Source of the DNA: Burkholderia sp. Leaf177
GTDB lineage: Bacteria > Pseudomonadota > Gammaproteobacteria > Burkholderiales > Burkholderiaceae
Direction: 5' to 3'
DNA: 64,000 nucleotides
NCBI RefSeq assembly: GCF_001424345.1
Contig: NZ_LMPF01000012.1
Location: forward strand, 187,662-251,661
The position numbers were made by a program, and so were the translations under genes. The notes under the pieces were generated by a model. That model was given only the letters and a program-made list of their open reading frames with translations. It was not told the DNA's origin and made no database searches. Shown here piece after piece: positions 34,392 to 43,901 of this stretch (position 1 is its first letter; each line of letters opens with the position of its first letter).

Positions 34392-34628
34392 TGGATCTTC
34401 CTCCACCAGAGAGCGGTTTGCACAATTGCATGAAAGCAAGCAATGCTCCCGGCCTGCGTTTCGAGTAGAAGAGCACTCGACCCATTTGAGTCCCTGACGT
34501 CTAGTCACCTCGTGTCCGCTGCTGTGCATTCTTGTTGAGAAAAACAATCGCTGCCCCGCCCCGTCATTGATAAGTGAACGCTGTTTCCATCCACCATTCG
34601 CGAAGAATGCCAATCCATCGTCAGGACG

Positions 34629-35591
34629 CTACCGCATTCCGGCCCGGAGTTCCCGCACCCCACGGCCGAGCCTCCGACGCAACAAAGTCCGCAATGTCGC
34701 CGTATCGGCATAGCCAACCTCGCTTGCAATCGTGTCGAGGTCATAGCCGATCGACACGAGGTTTTGCGCCCGTTCAATTCGAAGGTCCTGGAAAAACGCC
34801 AAGGGCGATTTGCCCAGCACTGCCTCGGTACGGCGCTGCAAGGTGCGTGGTCCAATGGACAACGCAGCAGCCGCTGCCTGAAGCGAAAACCCGGAGGAAA
34901 GATTCTCGCGAGACCATCGCTCGAAGCGTGCAACCAGGGGATCGGCGTGGGCGAGGTAATCGGGAATGATGTATTCGGCCTGGGACGAACGCTTGTCGAT
35001 AAGCATGAAGCGGGCGACGAGCGTCGCAAGTTCGGGACTTGCCTGACGCAGCAACCATAACGCAAGGTCGAGGTGGCCCATTGCCGACCCTGCCGTGACC
35101 ACGCGATCCGAGGCGACGACCATCCGTGAATCGTCCAGATTGACAGCCGGATAACGCTGGCGAAAGAACGGCGCCAGTGACCAGGTGGTCGTAGCCTCTC
35201 GGTTATCCAGAAGCCCGGCTTCGGCCAAGATGTATGTACCGATGCAAGCGGCCGCGACTCCAACGCCTTCAGCATGCCAGTGACGAAGGTGAGCCACCGC
35301 TTCGCGCACGTCCCGACTTTCCAACGCCTCGATCAGACGATCGGGCTGCCTGACACCTGGCGCCGGCACCACCACCCAATCCGGGCGGCAAACGGTGCTT
35401 GCCGGCTCGACCATGGTCGACAACCCATGCGCAGTACGAATGCGTCTGCGCACGCCCACAACGCTTACGTCGAAAGGCGACGTGGCAAAACCATGAGGCG
35501 CGGCCAGTTCGTTGGCCATCGCAAAGGTATCGAGCAACACCGTTAGCCCGGTGTCGAAAAGACCATCGAGCGCGAAAATGGCTATCTTCAT
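34629..35591 (-). CDS. GlxA family transcriptional regulator (DJ-1/PfpI + AraC HTH)
   Basis: A 320-residue two-domain regulator. Residues 1-190 are a DJ-1/PfpI-like amidotransferase fold (IAIFALDGLFDTGLTVLLDTF, VAAACIGTYILAEAGLL with a Cys in the nucleophile-elbow position, VVTAGSAMGHLDLAL). Residues 215-315 are an AraC-type double HTH (FSLQAAAAALSIGPRTLQRRTEAVLG, DTIASEVGYADTATLRTLLRRRLG). The family responds to amino-acid or quaternary-amine signals. It is divergent from the acetyltransferase at 35702, with 110 bases between starts, and probably controls it and the following SDR. Confidence 0.92.
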   Translation of the reverse strand: MKIAIFALDGLFDTGLTVLLDTFAMANELAAPHGFATSPFDVSVVGVRRRIRTAHGLSTMVEPASTVCRPDWVVVPAPGVRQPDRLIEALESRDVREAVAHLRHWHAEGVGVAAACIGTYILAEAGLLDNREATTTWSLAPFFRQRYPAVNLDDSRMVVASDRVVTAGSAMGHLDLALWLLRQASPELATLVARFMLIDKRSSQAEYIIPDYLAHADPLVARFERWSRENLSSGFSLQAAAAALSIGPRTLQRRTEAVLGKSPLAFFQDLRIERAQNLVSIGYDLDTIASEVGYADTATLRTLLRRRLGRGVRELRAGMR

Positions 35592-35701
35592 GTCGTAAAT
35601 GCACCTAATAATGTCTTTTACGACTATAGCAAACTGCGGGGTAGAGGGCCTAGACTGCCCAGCAAGGCAGCGAAAATGCGCTGGCTAGCCAAGGAGAGAG
35701 C

Positions 35702-36418
35702 ATGAGCATTCCGATACACGCTGACCTCGATCGTCCGATCTGGAACGCCCTTACAACGAAGCAGTCCCACCTTGGGCAAGGCGACGCCCTTGCCCGCCGA
35801 TACCACCCCGACGTAGCGCCTTTTGCTGCGCTAGCCTCCGAGACGCCCGAGGCATATCGCGCACTCCGCGATCTTCTGCGGCCTGACGAGCAGGTCGCGC
35901 TGCTGTCCGCGGAGCGGATTTGTCCGATCGATGGTCTACAAATGACGTATCTGGGCGTGATCCATCAAATGGTCGCTCCACACCACGAAGCAGGAAGCGC
36001 GGACGATTCGGACGTGATCCGACTAAGCCACGAGGACACGAACGACATGCTCGATCTGGTCCAGAAGACCCGGCCCGGACCTTTCGGCAAGCGGACTCGC
36101 GAGATGGGCAATTACATCGGGATTCGTGACCGGGGACGTCTTATTGCGATGGCCGGCGAACGGATGCACCTCGACGGATACGTTGAGATCAGCGCCGTTT
36201 GCGTGGATGGAGACCATCGCGGAAAAGGTCTTGCTGAGCGGCTCATGACGCTCTTGCGCAAGGACATCGAGCAACGCGGGGAAACGCCGTTTCTACATGT
36301 ATTCAGTGACAACCTTTCAGCGATCCAACTGTACGAACGGCTGGGTTTCCAGTTGCATCGCACGTTTCATCTCCGCCGTATCGAACATGCCGCTTCGGAT
36401 TCTGCTGCGGTGATTTAA
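35702..36418 (+). CDS. GNAT family N-acetyltransferase
   Basis: A 238-residue protein ending in a GNAT domain. The acetyl-CoA loop is VCVDGDHRGKGLAERLMTLL (about residues 166-185), followed by ETPFLHVFSDNLSAIQLYERLGF, a canonical GNAT C-terminal strand-helix. The N-terminal 100 residues are less conserved and may set substrate choice. The substrate, small molecule or protein, is unknown. It is divergent from the GlxA-type regulator and 57 bases upstream of an SDR, suggesting a small operon. Confidence 0.9.
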   Translation: MSIPIHADLDRPIWNALTTKQSHLGQGDALARRYHPDVAPFAALASETPEAYRALRDLLRPDEQVALLSAERICPIDGLQMTYLGVIHQMVAPHHEAGSADDSDVIRLSHEDTNDMLDLVQKTRPGPFGKRTREMGNYIGIRDRGRLIAMAGERMHLDGYVEISAVCVDGDHRGKGLAERLMTLLRKDIEQRGETPFLHVFSDNLSAIQLYERLGFQLHRTFHLRRIEHAASDSAAVI

Positions 36419-36442
36419 ACCCCGTTTAAACGCCCGTTAAAC
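36414..36442. repeat. Three short TTTAAAC-type direct repeats
   Basis: TTTAAAC (36414-36420), GTTTAAAC (36424-36431) and GTTAAAC (36436-36442) recur with a spacing of 11-12 bases, about one DNA turn, across the end of the acetyltransferase gene and before the SDR start. They could be a phased binding site. Confidence 0.35.
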
Positions 36443-36475
36443 CCCTTCAATCCATTCCGCAAAACCAAACCGATC

Positions 36476-37327
36476 ATGTCTAAAAGTATTTTGATAACCG
36501 GGGCCAGCAGTGGTTTTGGCCGCGACACTACAGAGACGCTCGCACGCGCTGGGTACGAGGTGTACGCATCCATGCGTGATATCGCCGGCCGCAACCGGCC
36601 GCATGCCGATACCCTGCAAGCCCAGGGCATCCATGTCATCGAGCTGGACGTAACGGACGATGCATCCGTGCAGCGCGGCGTGGCTTCCGTGCTGGACACG
36701 TCCGGACGCCTTGACGTCCTCATCAACAACGCGGGTATCGGCGCGGCGGGAATTTCCGAAACGTTCACAACGGAACAGGTACAAGCGCTATTCAATGTGA
36801 ACGTGTTCGGCGTCCAGCGAACCCTGCGGGCCGTATTGCCGACGTTCAGGAAACAGCGTGACGGCCTGGTGGTAAATATCGGCTCGATCCTCGGACGCGT
36901 GACGTTTCCTTTTTTCGGCCTCTATGGCGCGTCGAAGTTCGCGATCGAGGCATTAACCGACAGCTATCGCTATGAGTTGTCAAAACTGGGCATTGGCGTG
37001 GTTCTCGTCCAACCCAGCAACTATCCGACAAATATTTTCGCCAGCGCCCAACAGCCCGCCGATGCATCGCGAGGTCTCGGTTACGGCGACATCGGCGCAA
37101 TTCCGAACAAGATGGTCGAAACATTGATGGAGCAGTTCGCGGGTGACAACGCTCCGGACCGGCACGACGTTGCCAAAGCAATTGCGCGGATAGTTGCGCA
37201 ACCGAACGGCACACGCCCCTCACGTTTGGTCGTCGGACAGTCATTCGGCACTGACGCCATCAACGCTCAAGCCGCTTCAATTCAAGCCCAGTTGATGGAC
37301 GGTCTGGGTCTTACAGAACTCGCCTAA
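36476..37327 (+). CDS. SDR family oxidoreductase
   Basis: A 283-residue short-chain dehydrogenase: TGASSGFG cofactor loop, LINNAGIGAAG, NIGSILGRV with the catalytic Ser, YGASK with Tyr/Lys, and VVLVQPSNYPTNIF after it. The extended C-terminus (beyond 250 residues) is normal for the retinol-dehydrogenase-like SDR subgroup. It follows the acetyltransferase by 57 bases on the same strand. The substrate is unknown; regulation by the GlxA-type protein is likely only if it shares the acetyltransferase promoter. Confidence 0.9.
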   Translation: MSKSILITGASSGFGRDTTETLARAGYEVYASMRDIAGRNRPHADTLQAQGIHVIELDVTDDASVQRGVASVLDTSGRLDVLINNAGIGAAGISETFTTEQVQALFNVNVFGVQRTLRAVLPTFRKQRDGLVVNIGSILGRVTFPFFGLYGASKFAIEALTDSYRYELSKLGIGVVLVQPSNYPTNIFASAQQPADASRGLGYGDIGAIPNKMVETLMEQFAGDNAPDRHDVAKAIARIVAQPNGTRPSRLVVGQSFGTDAINAQAASIQAQLMDGLGLTELA

Positions 37328-37707
37328 AGATAAATGCGTAACGCGACGGCTTGAAAATACGTCTCGGCCGGATGCCTGCTGGCCAACTCACCGCTACATT
37401 GGCTAACGGACATAAGGTGTGCTGGCAGCCAGTGACCGCTCGTAGCCTATCTGAACCGTGCACCACGACATTCCGGTCGCATCGGGCCGAACGTGGCCAA
37501 TGCGACCTTCGCTACCTGCGCGGAATCTCAAGTATTCTTCCAATCGCAACCTGAAAAATTCTCGTCGCGGGATGCGCATGCAACTACGGCGAGACGCCGA
37601 TACCAACACGCAAAGGTGTACAGCGTCCCGCAGTGCCGACGCGCGGCTCAAGTCGATCTATGCCAAAAGCATGGAGCAGACTATTTCACCCATCGAAGGC
37701 GCCCTTT
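37328..37707. other. Intergenic region with no supported gene
   Basis: About 380 bases between the SDR and DAPDH-like genes. Overlapping short reading frames lack ribosome sites. The sequence presumably includes the promoter of the downstream gene; I find no clear palindrome or terminator. Confidence 0.45.
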
Positions 37708-38784
37708 ATGAACCTGACCGACCGTGGGAACAGCGAAACTCAAGACGAAATCCGACGCAAACCACGGGTCATGATCTATGGCGTCGGTTTCTATGGCATG
37801 GAGGCAGTGCGCATCCTGGCTAAAAAAGGCTGGCCGATCGTCGCCGCCGTGAACCGGGCAGGTCCCAAGATTGGCCAGGATCTGGGACACCTCGCCGGTC
37901 TGAACGAAGATCTGGGGATCATCGTCCAGGATTGCGAAACCGCCGACTATGCTGCCTTGGGAGCGGACATCGCGCTTGTTGTTCAGACCGAAAGGCTCAG
38001 TCTGAATCTGATGGCCTACCAGCGTCTTCTAGGCGCTGGCATCAACGTTATCTGCCACGGTTCCGAGTCCTACTTCCCGCAAGGTGCAAATCCAGAGTTG
38101 GCCGAGACAATCGACTCCCTGGCCAAGCAAGGCGGCGTCACGTTCACGGGCACCGGCATCTGGGACTTCTCGCGTATCTGGCCGGGCATCCTGATCGCCG
38201 GGCCGTGCAGTGAACTTCGCTCGCTCAATCATCACAGCCTCACAAACGCGGAGCTGGCGAACGAACGCATGATGCGAGCTTATGGCGTAGACATGACACA
38301 AACCGAGTTCGCACAAAAGGTGACAAACGTGCCCGGCCAACTTGGCGAGTTGTATAAGGGCATTCCGCACCACGTGATGCATGCGCTCGGCTTCACCATC
38401 ACGAATGTGACCGAGCGGCGCGAGCCGGTTCTCTCGGATCAACCGGTATGGTGCGGCATCCTGAACAAGTCGCTCGACCCCGGCACTTCGCTCGGCCTGA
38501 GGATCATCGCGTCAGTCGAAACCGCCGAAGGGCCAACGGCGAGCGCGCATATTGAATTGCGCATCCTCGCCAAAGGCGAAACCGAACACATGATGTGGAC
38601 GGTCGACGGAAGACCGGCATCGAAAATCCGCGTCGACCGCGCGGACGGAGTGCACAGCTCGGCTGCATGCATGGTGAATCGCATACCCGACGTGATAGCC
38701 GCTCCGCCGGGCGTGCGATTGATCTCGCAGCTTGGACCGTTGCGGCATTCACTCGCCCGGCTGCGGCCATCCGACTCGGCATGA
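37708..38784 (+). CDS. NAD(P)-dependent dehydrogenase, diaminopentanoate-dehydrogenase / DapB-like
   Basis: A 358-residue protein with the Rossmann opening RVMIYGVGFYGMEAVRILAKKGWPIVAAVNR, a DapB-like dinucleotide fold. CHGSESYFPQG, TGTGIWDFSRIWPGIL and HHVMHALGF match the 2,4-diaminopentanoate dehydrogenase-like group of amine and amino-acid dehydrogenases. The substrate is not assured by sequence. I start at the ATG at 37708 (MNLTDRG), preceded by GAAGGCG; the frame stays open to 37633. It converges on the split transketolase genes with 4 bases between stops and probably belongs to the same catabolic region, though transcribed separately. Confidence 0.8.
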   Translation: MNLTDRGNSETQDEIRRKPRVMIYGVGFYGMEAVRILAKKGWPIVAAVNRAGPKIGQDLGHLAGLNEDLGIIVQDCETADYAALGADIALVVQTERLSLNLMAYQRLLGAGINVICHGSESYFPQGANPELAETIDSLAKQGGVTFTGTGIWDFSRIWPGILIAGPCSELRSLNHHSLTNAELANERMMRAYGVDMTQTEFAQKVTNVPGQLGELYKGIPHHVMHALGFTITNVTERREPVLSDQPVWCGILNKSLDPGTSLGLRIIASVETAEGPTASAHIELRILAKGETEHMMWTVDGRPASKIRVDRADGVHSSAACMVNRIPDVIAAPPGVRLISQLGPLRHSLARLRPSDSA

Positions 38785-38788
38785 CGAT

Positions 38789-39793
38789 CTAGCGAAGCCA
38801 GCCCTTGATCGTATCGACCATGACGTTGGTCGAGATGCCATAACGATCGTGCAAGGTCGGCAATGCGCCGGCCGCAAGAAACTCATCAGGCAGAGCGATC
38901 TGACGATATGTCGGAGTGACGCCGGCAGTGAGCAATGTGGTCGCGACCGCTTCGCCGAGGCCGCCGATCACCGAATGATTCTCGGCGACCACCACCATCC
39001 GGCCCGTGCGTCGGGCTTCGCGCAAGATTGTTTCCGTGTCCAGCGGCTTGATGGTCGGCACATGCAGAACGCCAACGCCGACATTGTCGGCTGCGAGCTG
39101 CTTCGCCACCTCAAGCGACCGCATCGTCATGATGCCGGATGAAATGATCAGGACCTCGGCGCCGTCCCGCAGCAGCTTGGCCTTGCCCAGTTCAAACTGA
39201 TAGTCGTATTCGTCGAGTACCGCCGGAACATTCCCCCGTAGCAGGCGCGCGTACACGGGGCCTTTATGCGCGGCGATGGCGGGCACCATCTGCTCGGTAT
39301 CGAGTGCGTCGCATGGATCGATAACCGTCATGTTCGGCATCGCGCGCATGAGGGCGAGGTCCTCGGCTGCCTGGTGGCTCGGGCCGTAGCCGGTCGTCAG
39401 GCCCGGCAGCGCGCAGATAATCTTTACGTCCAGGTTGTCCTCGGCAATGGCCTGATGCATGAAGTCGTACGCGCGGCGCGTCGCGAAAACCGCGTAAGTG
39501 GTCACGAACGGTTGCGCACCTTCATGCGCCATCCCGGCCGCCGCGCCCATCAGCAGTTGCTCGGCCATGCCCATCTGGTAGTAACGCTCGGGGAACTCTT
39601 TTCCGAAGATGTGCAAATCGGTGTATTTGCCGAGATCGGCCGTCATGCCGACGATGTTTGTCTTTTCCCGAGCCAGTTGAGCGAGCGCATGGCCGAATGG
39701 CGCGGAGCGCGTGACCTGGCCGTCGCCTGCTATGGAAGCGATCATTGCCGAGGTCTTGAGGCGCGGTTTCTTGACTGTGGTGGTGTCGCTCAT
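38789..39793 (-). CDS. Transketolase, C-terminal subunit (split form)
   Basis: A 334-residue C-terminal half of a split transketolase. It has the pyrimidine-binding domain (MGMAEQLLMGAAAGMAHEGAQPFVTTYAVFATRRAYDF), where the Glu of AEQ is the cofactor-activating residue, and the transketolase C-terminal domain (LIISSGIMTMRSLEVAKQL, VVAENHSVIGGLGEAV). The ATG at 39793 (MSDTTTVKK) overlaps the N-subunit stop as ATGA, so the two halves are coupled. Together they should transfer two-carbon units with thiamine diphosphate. The natural ketose is unknown; apulose-4-phosphate-type or other unusual sugar routes use split enzymes like this. Confidence 0.9.
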   Translation of the reverse strand: MSDTTTVKKPRLKTSAMIASIAGDGQVTRSAPFGHALAQLAREKTNIVGMTADLGKYTDLHIFGKEFPERYYQMGMAEQLLMGAAAGMAHEGAQPFVTTYAVFATRRAYDFMHQAIAEDNLDVKIICALPGLTTGYGPSHQAAEDLALMRAMPNMTVIDPCDALDTEQMVPAIAAHKGPVYARLLRGNVPAVLDEYDYQFELGKAKLLRDGAEVLIISSGIMTMRSLEVAKQLAADNVGVGVLHVPTIKPLDTETILREARRTGRMVVVAENHSVIGGLGEAVATTLLTAGVTPTYRQIALPDEFLAAGALPTLHDRYGISTNVMVDTIKGWLR

Positions 39794-40632
39794 GCTTGTC
39801 TCCCTGCTTCGAGTGCGGCGAGCGCCAGTTGCCATTCGTGGGCATCGACGCGAATAAAATGGTTCTTCTCCCGTTCTTCGAGGAACGGTACGCCGCAGCC
39901 CATGCGGGTGTCGCACACAATGATCCGTGGCTTCGCAAAGGGATGATTGCGGGCGTTATCGAAGGCTTCTTTCACAGCATTAATATTGTTGCCGTCGATC
40001 CGTTGCGTGTACCAGCCGAACGCTTCCAGCTTTTCGACAAGTGGCTCGAACGCCATGACCTGCGAAGACGGGCCGTCGGCCTGCTGGTTGTTGACATCGA
40101 CCATGGCAATCAGATTGTCCAGCTTCCAGTGCGCGGCAGACATCAGGCCTTCCCAGATTGCGCCTTCGTCCAGTTCGCCATCGGAAAAAAGCGTGTAGAC
40201 GAATGCGTCGGAACCCTTGCGTTTCAGCCCCAGGCAGCGGCCCACTGCAATCGTCAAACCGTGGCCGAGCGAGCCGCCCGACATCTCCATGCCAGGCGTA
40301 TAGCTCGCCATTCCGGACATCGGCAAACGGCTGTCGTCGCTGCCGTATGTCTCCAGTTCTTCGGGCGGGAGAAAGCCCGCTTCGAACAGCGCCGCGTAGA
40401 GCGCGATCGCATAGTGACCGTTGGACAAGAGAAAACGGTCGCGTCCTTCCCATTCAGGGTTGCCGGCGTCGTAGCGCATCGCGCCGAAGTAACAGACGGC
40501 GAGTACGTCGGCAATATCCAGTGCCTGGCCGATATAACCTTGACCCTGGACTTCGCCCATCAACAAGGCGTTTCGTCGAATACGGTATGCGCGCTCGGCG
40601 AGCGTCACCGTTGGTAAAGTCAATTGATCCAT
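39790..40632 (-). CDS. Transketolase, N-terminal subunit (split form)
   Basis: A 280-residue N-terminal half of a split transketolase, holding the thiamine diphosphate diphosphate-binding domain. LLSNGHYAIALYAAL, GSLGHGLTIAVG and FSDGELDEGAIWEGLMSAA...DVNNQQ follow the GDGx(25-30)NN cofactor motif, with Ser in place of the first Gly. Two adjacent ATGs exist; the one at 40632 has the better distance from AAGGAG. It follows the MFS carrier gene by about 40 bases and precedes the C-terminal subunit in one operon. Confidence 0.9.
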   Translation of the reverse strand: MDQLTLPTVTLAERAYRIRRNALLMGEVQGQGYIGQALDIADVLAVCYFGAMRYDAGNPEWEGRDRFLLSNGHYAIALYAALFEAGFLPPEELETYGSDDSRLPMSGMASYTPGMEMSGGSLGHGLTIAVGRCLGLKRKGSDAFVYTLFSDGELDEGAIWEGLMSAAHWKLDNLIAMVDVNNQQADGPSSQVMAFEPLVEKLEAFGWYTQRIDGNNINAVKEAFDNARNHPFAKPRIIVCDTRMGCGVPFLEEREKNHFIRVDAHEWQLALAALEAGRQA

Positions 40633-40672
40633 CATGTCTCCTTAGTTGGAAAGTTGCGTGATGCGAACGGTG

Positions 40673-42001
40673 TCAGCGGTTCACCGACTTGGCGGGCACG
40701 AGGAAGACAAGCCCCGACCCGATGACAATTGCGACCGAAATGAAGATGAGTCCGGCCGTCGACTTGCCGGTCAGGTCGTTCAGCCAGCCAACGATTGCCG
40801 GCGAGAAGAAGCCCGCCAGGTTCGCGAAGCAGTTGACCGCGGCAATTCCCGCTGCCGCCGACATGCCGCCGAGAAGCGCGGTTGGCAACGACCAGAACTG
40901 GGACGACGAAGCCAGAATGCCGGCAGCGGCCACGCTGACACACACTAGCGACGCGCCCACTCCGCCCAGCATTGGCAGCGTCGCAAAGCCTGTCGCGGCT
41001 ATGAGCATGGGGATTGCAAGATGCAGACGCCGTTCGCGATGACGGTCTGCGCTCGCCCCCACCAGCGGCAGCGCAATGATTGCGCACAGATACGGAATGG
41101 CCGTGAAGATGCCTACCCACAGCGGATCGGCAACACCGGATTTGCGAATGATCGTCGGCAGCCAGAATGTAAGACCGTACTGGCCGAGCACCACACAGAA
41201 ATAGATCGCGGCCATCAACCAGAGACGTCGGTCGCCAATGAAAGACTTGATCGATACGTGCGCAATTTTCTGGGCGTTATCGCTTGCAACATTGCGGGCG
41301 AGAAGCGCCTTCTCTTCATCGGTCAGCCATTTCGCCGCTGCAATGCCGTTGTCGAGATACAAGAGGATGGCAAAGCCCAGAATGAGCGACGGCAGCGCCT
41401 CGAGAATGAACAACCACTTCCAGCCTGCAAGGCCATGCGTTCCCTGGAACGCATGCATGATGTAGCCGGACAGCGGACCTCCGACAATGCCGGCAAGCGG
41501 TATTGCCATGAAGAAGATCGAGAGCGCCTTGGCACGTCGCGCCGATGGAAACCAATACGTCAAATAAAGGATGACGCCCGGCGCAAAACCGGCTTCGGCA
41601 ACGCCGAGTAGAAAGCGCAGAACGTAAAAAGTGGCGGGCGACTTGACGAATACGAAACACGCGGAGATGACCGCCCAGGTCAGCATGATTCGAGCAAGCC
41701 AATTCCGTGCGCCGACTTTATGCAACATGAGGTTGCTCGGAACTTCGAACAGGAAATAGCCGAGAAAGAAAATGCCTGCGCCTAAACCATAGATAGTTTC
41801 GCTGAACCGCAGGTCGTTGAGCATTTGCAGTTTCGCAAAACCCACGTTCACGCGATCAAGATAGGCGCCGAGATAGCACAGCATCAGAAACGGGATCAAG
41901 CGCCGCGCGACCTTCGCGTAGGTCTTCGATTCAAAGCTTGCCGAGCCGGTGAACGACGTGACGTCGCCCACCATGGTCGGCGCAGTGGACTTTAATTTCA
42001 T
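40673..42001 (-). CDS. MFS transporter, anion:cation symporter (ACS) family
   Basis: A 442-residue carrier with 12 predicted membrane segments. The ACS-family signature LGYFLFEVPSNLMLHKVGAR lies after TM2, with RFLLGVAEAGFAPGVILYLTYWFP before TM5. Members carry sugar acids, phthalate, tartrate and other organic anions into the cell with protons. It lies between the SDR and the split transketolase on one strand, so it probably imports the polyol or sugar acid that these enzymes process. Start is the ATG at 42001. Confidence 0.9.
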   Translation of the reverse strand: MKLKSTAPTMVGDVTSFTGSASFESKTYAKVARRLIPFLMLCYLGAYLDRVNVGFAKLQMLNDLRFSETIYGLGAGIFFLGYFLFEVPSNLMLHKVGARNWLARIMLTWAVISACFVFVKSPATFYVLRFLLGVAEAGFAPGVILYLTYWFPSARRAKALSIFFMAIPLAGIVGGPLSGYIMHAFQGTHGLAGWKWLFILEALPSLILGFAILLYLDNGIAAAKWLTDEEKALLARNVASDNAQKIAHVSIKSFIGDRRLWLMAAIYFCVVLGQYGLTFWLPTIIRKSGVADPLWVGIFTAIPYLCAIIALPLVGASADRHRERRLHLAIPMLIAATGFATLPMLGGVGASLVCVSVAAAGILASSSQFWSLPTALLGGMSAAAGIAAVNCFANLAGFFSPAIVGWLNDLTGKSTAGLIFISVAIVIGSGLVFLVPAKSVNR

Positions 42002-42080
42002 GGATGTCTCCTGCCATGTTGCCCCGGCTTTGGCACCGGGTGCGTTGACTCATCCGCCGCGATTTCGGCGAATGTCGTTA

Positions 42081-42842
42081 TCAGTGAATCAACATGCCGC
42101 CGTTGACGTCGAGCGTGATGCCCGTGAGGTAGGTCGACAGGTCGCTCGACAAGAAGAGGCACGCGTTCGCAACATCCGCTGCATCGCCCAGCCGGCCGAG
42201 CGGAATGCCCTTGATGACGTCGGCACGCATCTCTGTCGTGAGCTTGTCTCCCGTGATGTCGGTCTGGATGAGGCCCGGGGTGATCGAGTTGACACGAATG
42301 TTGTCCGGGCCCAGTTCGCGCGCCATCGCGCGGGCGAGACCGAGAACACCGGCTTTCGCGGCGCTGTAGTGCGGACCGCCGAATATGCCGCCGCCGCGTT
42401 GCGCGGAAACGGACGACATGCACACGATACTGCCGCTTCGCTGCTCCCTCATTTGCGGAATGACCGCTTGCGACATGTAGAGCGTCCCGCGCAGGTTCAC
42501 GTCGATAACGGCATCGAAATTGTCCGGCCCGATGTCCATGGTCTTAAGGGGCTGGGTGATTCCGGCGTTGTTGATCAATCCGTCGATACGACCGTACATT
42601 TCGACGGCCGATTTGGCAGCGGCAACGCATGCAGCTTTGTTGGTTACATCGCAAGCAAGGCCGAGGTGCCCTGCGCCGAGTTCACCCGCAGCGCTCTCTG
42701 CGTCTTCCTTGCGAAGGTCCAGAATGACCACTCGCGCGCCTTGCGCAACCAGCGCTTTTGCAGTCGCCTTGCCGATCCCACGTGCCGATGCCGCACCCGT
42801 TACGATTACGACCTTGCTGTCGAGCAACATGTTTGTCTCCAT
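42081..42842 (-). CDS. SDR family oxidoreductase
   Basis: A 253-residue short-chain dehydrogenase with TGAASARGIG as the cofactor loop, LINNAGI, CMSSVSAQRGG with the catalytic Ser, YSAAK as Tyr/Lys pair and NSITPGLIQTDI after it. The length and C-terminal GITLDVNGGMLIH are typical of sugar- or polyol-oxidising SDRs related to 3-oxoacyl-ACP reductase. It is the first gene of the SDR-carrier-transketolase operon, 79 bases before the carrier. It may oxidise the imported substrate to the ketose used by the transketolase (inference). Confidence 0.9.
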   Translation of the reverse strand: METNMLLDSKVVIVTGAASARGIGKATAKALVAQGARVVILDLRKEDAESAAGELGAGHLGLACDVTNKAACVAAAKSAVEMYGRIDGLINNAGITQPLKTMDIGPDNFDAVIDVNLRGTLYMSQAVIPQMREQRSGSIVCMSSVSAQRGGGIFGGPHYSAAKAGVLGLARAMARELGPDNIRVNSITPGLIQTDITGDKLTTEMRADVIKGIPLGRLGDAADVANACLFLSSDLSTYLTGITLDVNGGMLIH

Positions 42843-43004
42843 TGATCATGTTTGGTTGGTAGGCGCAGTTTCAGCCGTTGAACCATCTCGATCAATGCAG
42901 TTCGGCTCAGCTATTGCTGAGAAATTTTCAGGTATTTACACGATTCGATTTGCTCGACGAACGCGAAAAGCAGGCTCATAGCGCTGGCGCTCCACGGGCC
43001 GGGG

Positions 43005-43901
43005 TCAGCGCGCCATTGCGTCGCGGCTGACTTCTTGTTCCGCCCATGCAAGGAACCGGGCAACGCGTGGCAAATCCGCGTTCTGGGGAGGGTAAACGAG
43101 GTGGTGAGCGCTGACCTCGATTGCATGGGTTGGATCGAAGACCGGTACTAACGAACCTCGTCTCAGATGAACCGATGCGAGCATCGTGCTTTCGAGCGCA
43201 ATGCCGTGTCCCAGCGCCGCCGCTTCGAGCGACATATAGGAACGGTCGAACGCGAAATCATATGCCTTGCGGGACACCGCGACGCCGAACCTTCCGAACC
43301 ATTGCTTCCACTGGACGAGCGGAGTTTCGGAGAAAATCAGGCGGCGCTCGAGCAGGTCCTCTGGCGTGCGCACTGGAAATTTACTCAGGTATTCATTCGA
43401 TGCAAGCGGCGCAATGAATTCGTTGCGAAGCGTTTTGATTTCGCCATCGGTCCAGTGCGCATAGCCGTGCCGGATGTCGACATCGTAATGGCCGGAAGTG
43501 AATGAAACATCCTCATACGAGCACGCCAGATTCAACTGAATGTCCCCGTTCGCTTCCTGAAATGAAGCGAGGCGCGGCAGTAACCACATCAGTCCGAAAC
43601 TGGGACTTGAATGAATGCGAAGGATCTCGACGCCCGTCTCGCTCGACGCGCGTTCCGTGGCGCGGCTCAGATCGGCAAGCGATCCCGTGACATCAGCCAG
43701 ATACTGCTGCCCAGTCGGGGTGAGCACGAGTCCCCGTCCCAGCCTCGTGAACAGGGATCGTCCGATCGTGGATTCAAGGTTGGCAATCTGATGGCTGACT
43801 GCCGATGGCGTCAAACCAAGTTCATCGGCTGCCCGATTGACGCTCTTCGTGCGGGCAACACTTTCGAACGCGATGATGGATTTCAGTGGCGGGATGCGCA
43901 T
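43005..43901 (-). CDS. LysR family transcriptional regulator (GcvA-like)
   Basis: A 298-residue LysR regulator of the GcvA-like class. The opening RIPPLKSIIAFESVARTKSVNRAADELGLTPSAVSHQIANLE is the HTH; the effector domain includes SSPSFGLMWLLPRLASFQ and VDIRHGY. It lies upstream of the SDR-carrier-transketolase genes in the same direction, separated by 162 bases, and is the natural candidate to control them. The effector is not known. Confidence 0.92.
   Translation of the reverse strand: MRIPPLKSIIAFESVARTKSVNRAADELGLTPSAVSHQIANLESTIGRSLFTRLGRGLVLTPTGQQYLADVTGSLADLSRATERASSETGVEILRIHSSPSFGLMWLLPRLASFQEANGDIQLNLACSYEDVSFTSGHYDVDIRHGYAHWTDGEIKTLRNEFIAPLASNEYLSKFPVRTPEDLLERRLIFSETPLVQWKQWFGRFGVAVSRKAYDFAFDRSYMSLEAAALGHGIALESTMLASVHLRRGSLVPVFDPTHAIEVSAHHLVYPPQNADLPRVARFLAWAEQEVSRDAMAR

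Noticed and set aside
34505..35275. 256-residue minus-strand frame
   Set aside because: Overlaps the GlxA-type gene in another frame and lacks any recognisable domain.
37458..37823. 121-residue plus-strand frame
   Set aside because: Overlaps the start of the DAPDH-like gene in another frame; Arg/Ser-rich without motif.
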